64,000 nucleotides of DNA from the NCBI GenBank assembly GCA_018105865.1, contig CM030856.1, positions 8,963,653 through 9,027,652 on the forward strand, written 5' to 3'. Below the pieces are notes generated by a model, which saw nothing but the letters and a program-made list of their open reading frames with translations, was not told the DNA's origin and did no database searches. The translations under genes were made by a program, and so were the position numbers. The stretch's first letter is position 1. Each line of letters begins with the position of its first letter. Shown here in pieces: positions 1 through 49,962 of the stretch. The DNA comes from Metaphire vulgaris (taxonomy: Eukaryota > Annelida > Clitellata > Crassiclitellata > Megascolecidae).

Positions 1-207
1 AAAAAGGCCGTCGCCTATCCTGAAAAAATCCCAGAGAAGCAAAAAAAGGTTATCTTTCTTCCAAATCGGGTCGACAAGCAAAAGAAAAAAAGAAAAAAAA
101 CGTTATCTCGTAAAATTAAATAACAGATGCATGGAAAATCGGTGGGCCTATTTTCATGGTGGGCCGAGGGGCTGCAGCCCCTCAGCCCCCGCCTTAATAT
201 GGCCCTG
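1..207. repeat. MITE of the GGCCGGATTAAG/ATATGGCCCTG family, cut by window edge
   Basis: The segment matches full copies at 36975-37181 and 24948-25174: AAAAAGGCCGTCGCCTAT near the left, GGTGGGCCTATTTTCATG, then the terminal TTAATATGGCCCTG. The other end lies outside the window. Full copies have 8-bp target duplications, so the family is hAT-like. Confidence 0.7.
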
Positions 208-960
208 GCCGCCGAGAGAATTTGCGGGCCCCTGTGGAAAAAATAATCACAGGCCCCTGACCTGGCAAGTCTGTGAAAAAGTTGACGACCTTTTTTTGCT
301 TGTCGGTCTTTTTCAAACCCACCTCTCGGCGGCTCTATCAGCGCATCACTGCGGCACATACACACACCCACACCCACCCACATACACCCATACACACACA
401 CATCGGCACATGCACATCAAACTAATTTTTAAACTTTGCCTTGACCAACCTTTGACGACATGAAGTGATAATAGTTTGAAAATTTGTCGTAAAATAAACT
501 TTTAAAATTAAAGTACCGATTAATGGGCTAAATTAATTATTGCTCGAGATACGCCCGTGTCACAAAATATCGCTTGCGTGCGCAGGGTCGCCGAGAGGGG
601 GCAGGGGGCAACTGCACAGGATCCCGGCGGTCTGGGGATCCCGAGCCGATGATGAATATGTATAATTAACAATAATATGAATAATAACACTAAAGTAGAG
701 GGGGCCAGGCCCCGGCGAGAAAAAGGGGGGCCGGCGTGAACAGGTTGACAAGCAAAAAACGAATTTTAAGATGTAAAAGAGGCTGGCAAGCAAAAAGGTC
801 GTAAGGCAATTTTAAGATGTAAAAAGGCTGACAAGCAAAAAACAGGTCGTCAAAAAATTTTATTTTGCACAGGGGCCCGGCATTTCTCTAGGCGGGCCTG
901 CGCGTGCGTTTTAGCGATTCAATCCTGTTGAAACCATGACTTAATTCCATTCAGATCAAA
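208..960. repeat. Mosaic of degraded MITE fragments beyond the 3' end of gene 1
   Basis: No gene is seen. The stretch carries several copies of the GACAAGCAAAAAA module (about 280-300 reverse, 745, 785 and 828) and the paired segments GGGCCCCTGTGG / CACAGGGGCCCGGC, which look like the two halves of an old inverted-repeat element. A minus-strand AATAAA at about 859-864 could serve as poly(A) signal for gene 1, but it lies in repeat DNA. Confidence 0.4.
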
Positions 961-1105
961 CGCCTAATTTGTCAGACTAGTCACTCTAACTTCTCTAAGG
1001 CACCGTCTTAAATTCTCTTCTTCAACAGTCCCTTCTATTATATTTAAGTAGGAATTCAAAATCCATCGTGGCAGAATCTTTGGGAATGGACTTTCGCGCG
1101 TCTCG

Positions 1106-40279
<39,174 letters not shown>

Positions 40280-40292
40280 TTCGAAATGCACC

Positions 40293-40424
40293 GTAGACTG
40301 ACAAGTAGACTGACAAGTAGACTGACAAGTAGACTGACAAGTAGACTGACAAGTAGACTGACAAGTAGACTGACAAGTAGACTGACAAGTAGACTGACAA
40401 GTAGACTGACAAGTAGACTGACAA
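40293..40424 (-). repeat. 12-bp minisatellite, 11 perfect units, in gene 1 leader
   Basis: GTAGACTGACAA is repeated eleven times without a mismatch, plus a partial unit. In the transcript direction the unit is TTGTCAGTCTAC, which has neither ATG nor stop in any frame, so the array adds length to the 5' leader without upstream start codons. Confidence 0.93.
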
Positions 40425-40449
40425 GTAGACTCTTGACTGCGCGCTGCAG

Positions 40450-40490
40450 AATCTAACTGGAGATTTCCTTCCTCTCGACTTTATACGAGC
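40450..40490 (-). promoter_or_regulatory. Predicted core promoter of gene 1 (TATA box and initiator)
   Basis: On the minus strand CGTATAAAG (TATA at 40485-40480) lies 27 nt before the A of TCCAGTTAG (40458), an initiator-like site at normal spacing. Transcription from here gives a leader of about 180 nt, including the minisatellite, before the ATG at 40279. Confidence 0.55.
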
Positions 40491-40494
40491 AACG

Positions 40495-40960
40495 TTCGAC
40501 GATGTCTTCCTTCCGGCGGAGGTTTAAAACTCGGTGATTTTCCTTCTCGTCTAATTGCCAATTAAGGTCCGTTCAGTCGACGCTAGAATAATTTCCCGAG
40601 ACAAAGAATTTGCACACAGAGAACAACAGTACACCTCGGCGACGCTGAAACTGCTTCTCAATTCCGCTCTTCGAAATATCAGCGACTGGGTGGGGACTAA
40701 GACGACGCGACGGGCCTTAAGAAGTCGAAGCCAGTAAGACCAACACCCGAGCGCCTGCGTTCTAAAGCCGCGAGGCCTATGGCTAAGACGCAGTCGCAGC
40801 AGCAGCAGCAGCAGCAGCAGCCGCCGCTAGCCGACAATTTATCATCGATTCTAGCCGGAGACAGCACGCTAAGCCTTTACCCTTAGTCGTTCATTTGTTG
40901 AGAATAAAAGGCACCCTATGAATGTGCTCGATTGATGACGATCAACAGAGAGGCTGGGCA
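40495..40960. other. CpG-rich upstream region of gene 1 with a CAG run
   Basis: GC-rich unique sequence with frequent CpG, and (CAG)8 at 40797-40820 inside a 35-codon plus-strand frame starting ATGGCTAAGACGCAG (40782). The frame stops at 40887 without an obvious donor, so a divergent gene is possible but unproven. Confidence 0.35.
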
Positions 40961-40966
40961 GTTGGG

Positions 40967-41173
40967 CAGAGGCGGACCGAGGGGGGCAGGGGGGGGGCAT
41001 ATGTCCCCCTGGGCGCCGAGGTGAGGGGGCGCCAAAATCGGGTAGTTGTGTAAGTGAAATGCACAATAAAGAAGAAGAAACACGTGTGATGACCTTTTTT
41101 GCTCGTCAGCAATTTTAGGGGCGCCAAAAGTACATTTTGTCCCCGGTCGCCAAACACCCTAGATCCGCCTTTG
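40967..41173. mobile_element. hAT-type MITE, CAGAGGCGGACCGAGG ends (207 bp)
   Basis: Ends CAGAGGCGGACCGAGG / AGATCCGCCTTTG with a perfect 8-bp duplication CAGTTGGG (40959-40966, 41174-41181). It carries a reverse GACGAGCAAAAAAGGTCATC module (about 41088-41109). Confidence 0.9.
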
Positions 41174-41384
41174 CAGTTGGGGGCAACCGTACCGCTAGAC
41201 GTACATGGCCAGAATTCAAGACCCGAAAGCTTATAGAAGATGGTGGGGAAGATGAAGTGCTCGATTTCTCCGGGGGGATGGGGTGACTTAGATTCTTCGA
41301 TGGCTTTTAGCTGTACAACCTTCCACTGAAAGAGGAAGATTTTGCGGTGAAAGTTCTTGGACCTCCCATTCCTTTGACGGATAT

Positions 41385-41506
41385 GCAGTAGTAGTAGTGG
41401 TGGTGGTGGTAGTAGTAGTGTAGTAGTAGTAGTAGTAGTTGTTATTGTAGTAGTAGTTGTTGTTGTTGTTATTATTATTATTGTAGTAGTAGTAGTTGTT
41501 GTTATT

Positions 41507-41591
<85 letters not shown>

Positions 41592-41645
41592 GCCCAGTAG
41601 CAGCAGTAGGCCCAGTAGCAGCAGCAGCAGCAGTAGTAGTAGTAG

Positions 41646-41699
<54 letters not shown>

Positions 41700-41700
41700 C
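41385..41700. repeat. (TAG)n compound microsatellite
   Basis: TAG with TTG, TTA, CAG and GGCCCAG interruptions; poly-Leu ORF on the minus strand is an artefact. No gene is seen in 41180-42300. Confidence 0.95.
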
Positions 41701-42300
41701 AAGCTATTTACCAAGAATTTGCGTTCGGGAGGGGGTGTCCCATAATTGCAGGGGTGTCAATGTCCAGTGTTTCATCTAGGCTGCTTGAACCCAGGGGCGA
41801 ATAGAATTGGGCGGGGGAGGTGGCGGGCATTAGATGCTTGGCCCTCGGAAAAGGAAAATACAAGTCAAAAATTAATTTCCGTTGTCATCTCTTACGTTTT
41901 CCATACGGTCCATTCTAATTTTTATGGAGTCAGTTATAGTGGCTCAAGTTTAAATTTCCAGAGGTGAATTTCCCTCTTTAGATTTTTAAATGAATAGTTT
42001 TCACATCAGTCTGTTTTGCATGTGATAGCCATTAGCCTCCAACACCACCCCGCCATGGGAAAGGGTGTACGGGTACGGAGTGTCTGTCACAAACCGGGGG
42101 TGTAACCCCCGCTGGGCGGTGTAGGGAAATCTCTGAGTAGCGGTAGTAAGAAATGATTCAGGCTTTCAACATGGACGTATTATAAAGATCTCACCTACTC
42201 AGATATTACAGCGCGTTGTCCATTACAACTTCACCGAACATTCCGTGCGTGTTCTCATTGACTTGTTACCTTATCCGTACCGTTAAAAGCCATACCTTAA

Positions 42301-42615
42301 CAAGGCTTAGCGTGATTTAAAGTGGCTTAGGAGCAGTGTTTAATCTAGGCCGTTTCCGGGGGATTGCCCTTTTTCCCCCGGAAATTTCAAATTCCCGGAA
42401 ATTTTTGAATACTACACGGACTAACAGCGGCCCCTAGCAGAATTCCCCCGGCTTTGTCAGTTCCCCCGGCTTTTTCAGTTCCCCGGAGTCCAGGAGTCTA
42501 GATTAAACACTGCTTAGGAGACCTGTTTGAAAGCCACTAGGGTCGCTAACGGGGCTTGAACCTTGCTACGTCAGCCTACCGCTCCAGGGCGTAACCCACT
42601 CCGCCATCTTCCGCC
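42301..42615 (-). repeat. tRNA-derived SINE interrupted by a MITE
   Basis: Same SINE as 13003-13139: body fragment GCGTGATTTAAAGTGGCTTA at 42309-42328, continuation ACCTGTTTGAAAGCCACT at 42521, and tRNA-like head up to CTTCCGCCC. The MITE at 42334-42512 splits it. The ORFs at 42566-42862 are shadows. Confidence 0.82.
42334..42512. mobile_element. hAT-type MITE inside the SINE (179 bp)
   Basis: Ends CAGTGTTTAATCTAGGCC / GTCTAGATTAAACACTG. The duplicated target CTTAGGAG (42326-42333, 42513-42520) is part of the SINE, and one copy is expected there by comparison with the intact SINE, proving the 8-bp duplication. Confidence 0.95.
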
Positions 42616-42734
42616 CTCCAGACAGAGTTTTGTCTCCAACACGGATACTGCAATCAGAGAAAAGCATTCTTCCGATTGCAAGTGTGAATTTTTGAATGCG
42701 AATACTGTTAGATTGCATATGACTCGGACATGAA

Positions 42735-43129
42735 CAGTGGCGTAGCCAGCATTCCAGAATATGGGGGAGCACTTCGACATTTTCGGTCCATAAAGTCTTG
42801 ACAAGCAAAAATATAATCTCAAATGCTTTAAGGTCTGCTATCTGGCGCATTTTCCTCGACATAATACTACCACCTACCTAGGGCCATATTAAGGCGGGGG
42901 CTGAGGGGGCTGTAGCCCCCCGGCCCATCATGAAAATAGGCCCACCGATTTTCGAGATAAACTTTTTTTGCTTGTCAGAGATTTTCAGTATAGGCGACGG
43001 CCTTTTTTCTCTCAGCCCCAGGCCCACTCGGACCTTAATCCGGCCCTGCACCTCCCCCCCAACTACTCGCCGGTTTTGGACGAATCTCACAATCCAAATA
43101 TGGGGCGGGCCCCAGTGGTTACGCCGATG
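42735..43129. mobile_element. MITE of the CAGTGGCGTAGCC family with a nested MITE
   Basis: Left end CAGTGGCGTAGCCAGCATTC, right end GGTTACGCCGATG. Nested at 42879-43048 is a GGGCCATATTAAGG-family element with flanks CACCTACC and CACCTCCC (7 of 8). Both carry the shared module. Confidence 0.75.
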
Positions 43130-43220
43130 CTTATCACTTAACAAACCGGTGTATCTATCAATAAAACCTTATTGCTCGACCAATTGTTAGTCTTTGTTGA
43201 TTTACGCTGTCTGGCGAAAT

Positions 43221-43416
43221 CAGTGTTTAATCTAGACTCCTGGACTCCGGGGGGGACTGACAAAGCGGGGGGGGGGGGAAACCGACAAAGCCGGTGGAGA
43301 ATTCAGCTAGGGGGCTGCTGTTAGTTGATGTAGTATCCCAAAATTTTCGGGGGGAATTTGAAATCGCCGGGGGGAAAAGGACAAATCCCCCCGGAAACGG
43401 CCTAGATTAAACCCTG
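43221..43416. mobile_element. hAT-type MITE, CAGTGTTTAATCTAG family, inverted (196 bp)
   Basis: Ends CAGTGTTTAATCTAGACTCC / GGCCTAGATTAAACCCTG. Flanks GGCGAAAT and GGCGAAAG (7 of 8). Confidence 0.88.
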
Positions 43417-43601
43417 GGCGAAAGGGTCTGGAATCCATCACAGATATCGCTTCACAGGCAGCAACTGACGCATCTCATCTTTCGTATATCCGCCTTGAAT
43501 CTGCTGCTCGCCGCTTCGTTCTCTCCACCACCACCACCACCACCACCACCACAACCGCCATAGCCGGAATCTGAAGATCGGACTCGCTTATTGGATCTGA
43601 C

Positions 43602-43773
43602 CAGGGACGTAGCTAGGCATGGGTTTGGGCGGGCTCAAGCCCCTCAAGCCTGAAGCTAGCCCCCAAATGAATTCAAGCCCAAATGGCTTTGCGGGCTAAA
43701 AAGGAAGGGAGGGGATTGAATTTTGGGCTTCAGCCTCCCCTCCCCCCAACCTAAAATCCTGGCTACATTCCTG
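43602..43773. mobile_element. hAT-type MITE, CAGGGACGTAGCTAGG ends (172 bp)
   Basis: Ends CAGGGACGTAGCTAGGC / CCTGGCTACATTCCTG with a perfect 8-bp duplication GATCTGAC (43594-43601, 43774-43781). A CCA microsatellite lies just before it (43527-43552). Confidence 0.9.
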
Positions 43774-43784
43774 GATCTGACAAT

Positions 43785-44775
43785 GAGGGATAGTAGAAGC
43801 GACCATCGACCGATGCTAAGTGCGCCATTACTAGAATGGCGCTATAGAAGTCCTTTGACTGTCCAGGACCGACTTTTCCTCCCTTTCGCCTCGTTTCCTT
43901 TTCGGATCAGCTCTTTGACTCCGCACCATCACCAAATGCCCGATGCATTACTATGATGGCGCCATAGAAGTTCCCTTCATTGATAATTAAAGAAGGAGAA
44001 TATTATTTGAACAAGATAATATGGCAACTGTTTTAGTCAGCAGAAATTACCGCAGGCGGTGTTTCTAATTAATTTCATATTCACGTGCCCTAAGTTACCC
44101 CTAACATGACAGCAACAGGTGTTGACAGCGTCTACAGACTGACAGTCTGACAGGTCAAAATTGGAGTCTTCTAAAGTGACGTCACGCGCACGTCACGTGC
44201 GTTTTCGTCATAGTTTGACATAGTCTGCACTATTTGCGTAATCCTGCCATCAGCACTGGGGCTAGAACATTTTCTAAAGTATGCCCACCCTAGTGATAAT
44301 CTTTCCTTTTTAAAGAAGCACAAAAAACACAAAAAGCTAGTGATGACTTTTTTCCGTTAAAATAGCAAAAGCACAAAACATTGGGGTGGGGGAGAAATAA
44401 ATTATATTTTATCCCGTCACTAATTATTGGGGGGGGGACTGTCCCCCGTGATTTACGCCCCTGATCTGCACAAAGCAACAGCATAAGCCTATGCATAATC
44501 GTGTAAGAACTTGTGTTTGGGCTTAATTTTCAAGATTATTGCTGAAATGTATCACATCCATCGATTTATTGATTAAATTGATTATTGATTATTGATTGCA
44601 TATTGAAAACTGAGAGAGAGAGAAAATCAAAACAGATCATGCGCGTAAATATCCGCCGCAGGTCTTCCACTCATCGACTGCATGTTCTTGGAATTCGACA
44701 GCGCAAAAATCAGTTTTCCGCTTTTTAACAAATCGTTTCGACGACCAAACTTCAGGTACTGCTGCCTGGTTCTTA
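43785..44775. other. No gene seen; one MITE-like segment
   Basis: 44246-44465 has CAGCACTGGGGCTAGAACA at the left and GTGATTTACGCCCCTG at the right and may be another MITE. Tandem CGATGC..CGCTATAGAAG words near 43800-43970 resemble the ATAGCGC repeat. Confidence 0.4.
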
Positions 44776-44781
44776 CAACTA

Positions 44782-44953
44782 CAGTAGAACTTCGCTAAGG
44801 CGTATTTAGCTGGTCTGTTAAATTTACTACGTTATATCCGATGTACGTCGTATCGAATACGATAGCTCATCACACACGGGACGTACATTGCTGCATGCTA
44901 TAACCGGGTATGGACTGCGTTACAGCCGAGTCCGTTATAACGAAGTTTCACTG
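44782..44953. mobile_element. Tc1/mariner (pogo-like) MITE, CAGTAGAACTTCG ends (172 bp)
   Basis: Ends CAGTAGAACTTCGCTAAGG / TTATAACGAAGTTTCACTG lie between TA (44780-44781, 44954-44955). Copies: 47878-48061 and 50011-50201. Confidence 0.85.
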
Positions 44954-44999
44954 TAACATTCATGTTTGCTTGAAAGATAGTGATCTTCTATTATAAGTC

Positions 45000-45635
45000 A
45001 ATAAGTCATAGGCTGTTTTGAGAAGCTCCTAAAGACACACTTATTTAACATCTCTTATAAGTGACTCCTTTGTAAAGCGCTCTTGACTTTAGCTCCAGTT
45101 ATGCTACTGCGCTATATAAATTGTCGTAGATAATAATAATAATAAATAATAATAGGATAGGATAGAATAGGATAGGATCGGATTTATTTCCAACAAACAA
45201 AACAGTAATGCAAATTACATCAAGTTGCTAAGTTACAAGAAGCTTACATTTTTAGTTCAAACTTCGTTTTACAGAAAATAAATGTAGGAAATAATAAGCC
45301 ACTAAGGAAATCCACAGGTTCCCGCATGACAGTAGCATATAGGTAATAATAAATCTTAAACTCGAAGCGGAAATTAAAATAAAAAATGATATTAACATAA
45401 TATATCTCATGAGTTCAAAAAGCAAGCGGAACGGTAGGAGATCATTGATCCAGAAAACATTGGTTAAGCCATCGCTTTTATCGCTTAATACGGCTGCGCA
45501 ATGTAGCTTTGCATACAGTACACGAAAAAAGTGTAGCCTTAACCACGAATCTGAGCTGGCTCACAGGCCCACGGCAGTCGTGACCGTAGGCCTACGACTG
45601 ATGGCTTTAGCACATTTCAACAAGGCCTACATGTC
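45000..45635. other. No gene seen; ATAGG runs and repeat pieces
   Basis: GGATAGGATAGAATAGG lies at 45155-45178 and a piece of the ATAGCGC-type repeat (CGCTATATAAATTG) at 45110. The 45409-45648 ORF has no splice support. Confidence 0.4.
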
Positions 45636-45637
45636 GA

Positions 45638-45924
45638 CAGAGGCGTAGGCGAGGGTATCCGGCGCCCGGGGGCAAAGTTTGCCGTTGGCACCCCCAACAT
45701 TACTGACGAGCAAAAAAGAGGTCGTCACATCGTTCTTTCGGTCTCGGCACCCTCAACTCTCTACGGCGCCCCTCTCCCTAAACTGCCGACGATAAAAAAG
45801 GTCGCCGCGCTTGTTTCTTCTTATTTATTATGCATTCAACTTACCAAAAACCCGATTTTGGCGCCCCTCACCTCGGCGCTCGGGGGCATATGCCCCTCCC
45901 TGCCCCCTCTTCGCTACGCCTCTG
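45638..45924. mobile_element. MITE, CAGAGGCGTAGGCGAGG ends (287 bp)
   Basis: Ends CAGAGGCGTAGGCGAGGG / TTCGCTACGCCTCTG. Flanks ATGTCGA and CAGGTCGC are partly alike. Two copies of the shared module (about 45702, 45790). Confidence 0.75.
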
Positions 45925-45929
45925 CAGGT

Positions 45930-46735
45930 CGCACGCCTACTGACAAGGCCTTTGTGCCAATCCCACGTGGTTTCTACCAACCGGTCTTTGTTGATCTACT
46001 GAAGCGTATATTTGACAAGCCCCTGCTACTACAAGGCCTATATAGGCCTACATACTGTATTCACTCGAAGTGGCTAAAGTCAGACAGCTGGCTAATGCAA
46101 TATGAGTTTAGACTAACTGGGAAAGGATGTTGAAATACAATTACAAACGTAACTGATATGCAAAGCGAAGCCTTAGACCTAAAACAAAAAGCGCGTCTTC
46201 GCAGAAACAGGGCCATACTGTAGGCCTAATCGACAACCAAGACTCACAATCAATGATATTTTAGTTCTGTAGATACTTTTAGTTTTTATTTTTGTTTCCT
46301 TTCAGAGCTGCTATTTTAGATTGTCATTTAATTTTCGGTTTGTAACTAATTTTAGTTTTAGTTTTAATATCGTTTTCGTTTTGCTAATGATTTTAGTATT
46401 TATTTAGTTTTCGTTTTGTCAGAATAATAAATATTCAGGTTGAATCGGATTATGTACATTGAAAATCTAATAAACGAATTCTGTTCATTTGAATGGATGG
46501 ATGGACTGACGGACAGAAATTGCCAGAGGGACGAACTAAGTTTTGTTTTTCAAAACGCCTTCCATTTCCGAAGATGTTTTGGAGTCACCAGCCCATGGGC
46601 GTCAACTTCTATTAGACCTCTAGGCTCGAGCCTCCACTTTCGAGAGGCTACCATAGGAAAAGGGGAAGGTATGTGGATTGGGCCGCCACCTTTTTTATCC
46701 AAGTTTGCGCCAGTGCACTAGCCTGGGCATATTTG
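45930..46735. other. No gene seen; one possible MITE
   Basis: 46592-46730 (CCCATGGGCGTCAACTTC, TAGACCTCTAGGCTCGAG) matches a reversed piece at 24400-24450 (CCTAGAGGTCTAATAGAAG), so it is repetitive. The rest is T-rich with TTTTAGTTTT words. Confidence 0.4.
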
Positions 46736-46738
46736 TAG

Positions 46739-46967
46739 CAGAGATGTCCATGGATTGGGTTAACCCTTGGGTTGGGTCAGACTTTTCTATATAAATGGTG
46801 GGTTGGGTTGGGTCAGAAGATAAGTCGCGGTTTAAGTAATAGTAATGTATTACTACGTGGGTTGGGTTGGGTCAAGTAACCTTATTGCCGGCATGGGTTG
46901 TGTTGGGTTGGAGATTTGATGGGTTGGGTTGAATTGGGTTCTATAAATGGACCCACAGACATCTCTG
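46739..46967. mobile_element. hAT-type MITE, CAGAGATGTCCATGG family (229 bp)
   Basis: Ends CAGAGATGTCCATGG / CACAGACATCTCTG. Flanks ATTTGTAG and ATTTATAG (7 of 8). Interior of GGGTTGGGTT words. Confidence 0.87.
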
Positions 46968-46974
46968 ATTTATA

Positions 46975-47462
46975 GATTGAATATGTGAAGTGAATTTATT
47001 CACGTACTGCGTCAGCGACCATGTTTTTAGGGACGTAAACGCTATTAAAATAAAACGATTAGCCTCCTCCCTTTCACAATATTTCTACGAATCGATTGAG
47101 CGAACGAGGACAGCATGTTAAGTTAACACCCCGTCCGTTAGCACGCGAACGAAAACGCCTAAATATATTTTGAAAGTACGTGGACGGGCAAAAACGAACG
47201 GCCAGATTTCCCCAGCTCATCGGTATTATTTATAGCCACAGAGTAAGAAAAATCACGCGCAAAAGTCAAAGGTTACGTAACGACGATATATTTTTCTTAT
47301 TTCTTGCGCGACGGATGAACAGCAAAAAGCCTGGAAAGCTTAAATAAGATCGAAGACAAGCTAGCGGATAATCTTGATCAGACAACCTTGAATATAGGTT
47401 TACAGATATTTGTAAACCGAATCTGTTAAATTTGCCCGTTTCGTACTGTGAAGCCAGTGAAG
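46975..47462 (+). promoter_or_regulatory. Possible promoter and untranslated first exon of gene 2
   Basis: Unique sequence, free of repeats, ending at a strong donor GTGAAG/GTGAGTAAC at 47462. Joined to the acceptor at 49602 it gives an in-frame stop upstream and no ATG before 49645, so it fits as a 5' leader. TATTTATAG near 47226 is a weak TATA candidate. Inferred from splice signals only. Confidence 0.35.
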
Positions 47463-47877
47463 GTGAGTAACTTTCTTGAACGCTATAGTTTGATTTATAC
47501 GGCAGTGACCTGCTTGCAGAAAAATTAGTTTAGATCGCGTCTAATATATCACGCGACCATTATTTATAGACATACAGTAGGATACAGTGTGTTTGTTCGT
47601 TTAAAGCGGGCCAAATAGGGGTGATATGGGATTGACATAGGTCTAATTGTAGGCCTCAACAGGCCTATGTGCTAAAAACGGAGGTCCATACAAACAGTAG
47701 GTTTAAATTGGTCTACCGGTCAATAGAAGCGTTGAAAAAAATAGGAACGGATGCGGGCTTTCACGAAACATCTTTGCAGAAAATGTGATTCTAAGATTAA
47801 TTAATTAACACACGAAGAGTTGCCATGCTTATCTTTTCGCTCATTCACTTGACGTTCATTTTCTTGCTTTCATAATA

Positions 47878-48061
47878 CAGTAGAACTTCGTTAAAACGCA
47901 CTTGTCGGGTCTGTGACATTAAGAACGTTATATGATATCCGAGGCACGTTATATCCAATACCATTCAAAACGGCGCGCATCACACGGAACCGTACATTGC
48001 AGCACTTGACATGTAGCCAAGTATACGTTATAACCGAGTCCGTTATATCGAAGTTCTACTG
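47878..48061. mobile_element. Tc1/mariner (pogo-like) MITE (184 bp)
   Basis: Ends CAGTAGAACTTCGTTAAAAC / TATATCGAAGTTCTACTG lie between TA (47876-47877, 48062-48063). Confidence 0.9.
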
Positions 48062-48304
48062 TAGACGAGATTTGTTAAATGGCACAGAATTGTGAAGAGA
48101 AAATCATATGCGATCCTTTAGAAAAACGCTCAGGCAATTGTCCCATGCTAAACGACGCGAGACTTAGAATTTACTTCTTAGGCTATTTTAAGAGCAAGAC
48201 AAGGAAGTAAGTAGAGAGAACTTGAACCGCTATTGTGCTTCGTGTTTCGTTTGGTCGTATTAATTAATTAATGGAACCGTAAAACGCTTTATTGCCTGGG
48301 TGCA

Positions 48305-48305
48305 G

Positions 48306-48379
<74 letters not shown>
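48305..48379. repeat. (TTA)n microsatellite
   Basis: Pure array of about 75 bp. No other feature in 48064-48466. Confidence 0.96.
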
Positions 48380-48380
<1 letters not shown>

Positions 48381-48466
48381 CTGGGTGGTCTTTGAGAGTT
48401 AGATCAGTGGGGGGAAAGATACCGCTTAATGGTTTCATTATGCCAAATAAGTTAGTACAACAATTA

Positions 48467-48594
48467 CAGTTTTTTATGTGATTTACATGTGGTTATATGC
48501 GGTTTATATGGTTTATGTGGTTTATAGTTAAGATTTATACCCACCCAAAATATTTATACCCCCCCCCCAAATCAAATTCCTGGCTACGCCTCTG
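48467..48594. mobile_element. Truncated MITE of the CAGGGGCGTAGC family
   Basis: The interior (TTTTTTATGTGATTTACATG, GTTTATAGTTAAGATTTATA) and the right end CCTGGCTACGCCTCTG match 12485-12611; the left terminus is missing. Confidence 0.75.
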
Positions 48595-48854
48595 GAAATT
48601 TGGTGACAACATCAAACTTGCCCTTGGGCCTTGCCATATACAGAGTGAATCAGTGAATGAAGTGAGTAAGTAAGCAGTAACCAGGAAGTGGCAACAGCCG
48701 AACATCAGTTTTAAAGCCGACACACTTCGCTCGAACATAGGCCTATCGCTAATAGACATAATGTTTTAGAGGAACGTTTCTGAAGATGGCAAGGCAAACT
48801 ACAAATCATGTCTAATCTGTTATTATTCTGAAAATAATTTGAAAGCTGTTCCAC

Positions 48855-48913
<59 letters not shown>

Positions 48914-49175
48914 GTTTTGCCATGTCCTCGAGTATCTGTACACTGTACCAGTAAAAAATTATCGTATGACACCTCCACATTGCTTATCAATATCTTGCAG
49001 CTTTCATTTTGTTAATTTTCATAATAATAGTTATAATAATAGTTATAACATTAGTTATAATAATAGTTATAATAATAATAATAATAATATAATAATAATA
49101 ATAATAATAGGATTTGGAGTGATTCAGTAGGATCTGCCCTGTGTGAGAACCACTGCATTCCACCCGGCCATACAT
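48855..49175. repeat. (TAA)n arrays and SINE-like fragment
   Basis: TAA arrays at 48855-48912 and 49075-49108 with TAATAG/TTATAA variants between. They are followed by AGGATTTGGAGTGATTCAG and GTGTGAGAACCACTGCA, resembling the SINE body. Confidence 0.65.
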
Positions 49176-49311
49176 TCACATTATGGTTTTGCTGTACTGT
49201 GGCCTATAACCTCATTCCTTACCAAGTTTGCCCTCTTGTCCTCTAGTATATAGGTTTCTCCTTCTTTGCCTTGTTGTCCTTGATTCTAAGAATGACAACA
49301 AAACTTTGCGG

Positions 49312-49322
49312 TAGTAGTAGTA

Positions 49323-49388
<66 letters not shown>

Positions 49389-49480
49389 CACTTCTATAGG
49401 ACCAGTTCTAATACCCAAGTTATCAATCGATGGTACTTCAAAATCAATCCGCAAAAGATCCAGGTCATTCCAGAGATCAG
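49312..49480. repeat. (TAA)n-linked dispersed repeat, second copy
   Basis: A TAA array to 49387 runs into GCACTTCTATAGGACCAG, then a body ending CCAGGTCATTCCAGAGA, colinear with 15537-15680. Confidence 0.8.
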
Positions 49481-49602
49481 TCAGAGGGAGAGAGGGAGAC
49501 GGACTATGGAGGAAACGCCAATTGAAAGAGAATATATATATACATTAGTATACATTAGTAGGCGGTATATTTGTGCGCATGCAATGTCTGCTGCAGCTAC
49601 AG

Positions 49603-49962
49603 TGTAATCCACGCTTACTGCTAACAGAACAACTCCTTAATACGATGAACCCCGCTGCGGAGGATCGTCTCGTCTATTTCCAACCGGGCGACCTGGTGCG
49701 CCTGCTTCCCGACGCCGCGCTGCTACGCGTCGGGCTTTCGCTGCTGGCCGACATCACCGGCAGGGACTGGCGCGCCCTCGGAGACTGCCTCAACTACTCC
49801 ACCGCCCAGCTGGACGTCTTCGCCGCCGGACATTATCGAGCGAATCCCGGTTACGGCCTCCTGAGAGACTGGGCGACGAAAGAGCGGAGCACCGTCGGCG
49901 CGCTGAGGGCGACACTGGAAAGGATCGAACGACATGACGTCATCGTAATACTCGATGACATC
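49603..49962 (+). CDS. Gene 2 exon with start codon: death domain
   Basis: The acceptor is GCAGCTACAG at 49602 and the ATG lies at 49645. The donor is read as GACATC/GTACAA after residue 106 (phase 0); an alternative donor GTAATA lies 21 nt earlier, and without splicing the frame ends at TAG 49984. About 63% GC in an AT-rich setting. Core death-domain positions are kept: two Trp (D-W-R-A-L and R-D-W-A), a Pro before the second, and R-H-D-V in the last helix. Confidence 0.8.

Noticed and set aside
40782..40887. Plus-strand MAKTQSQQQ frame with (CAG)8 as a divergent gene
   Set aside because: No donor before the stop and no partner exon found, so it was kept only as an upstream-region note.
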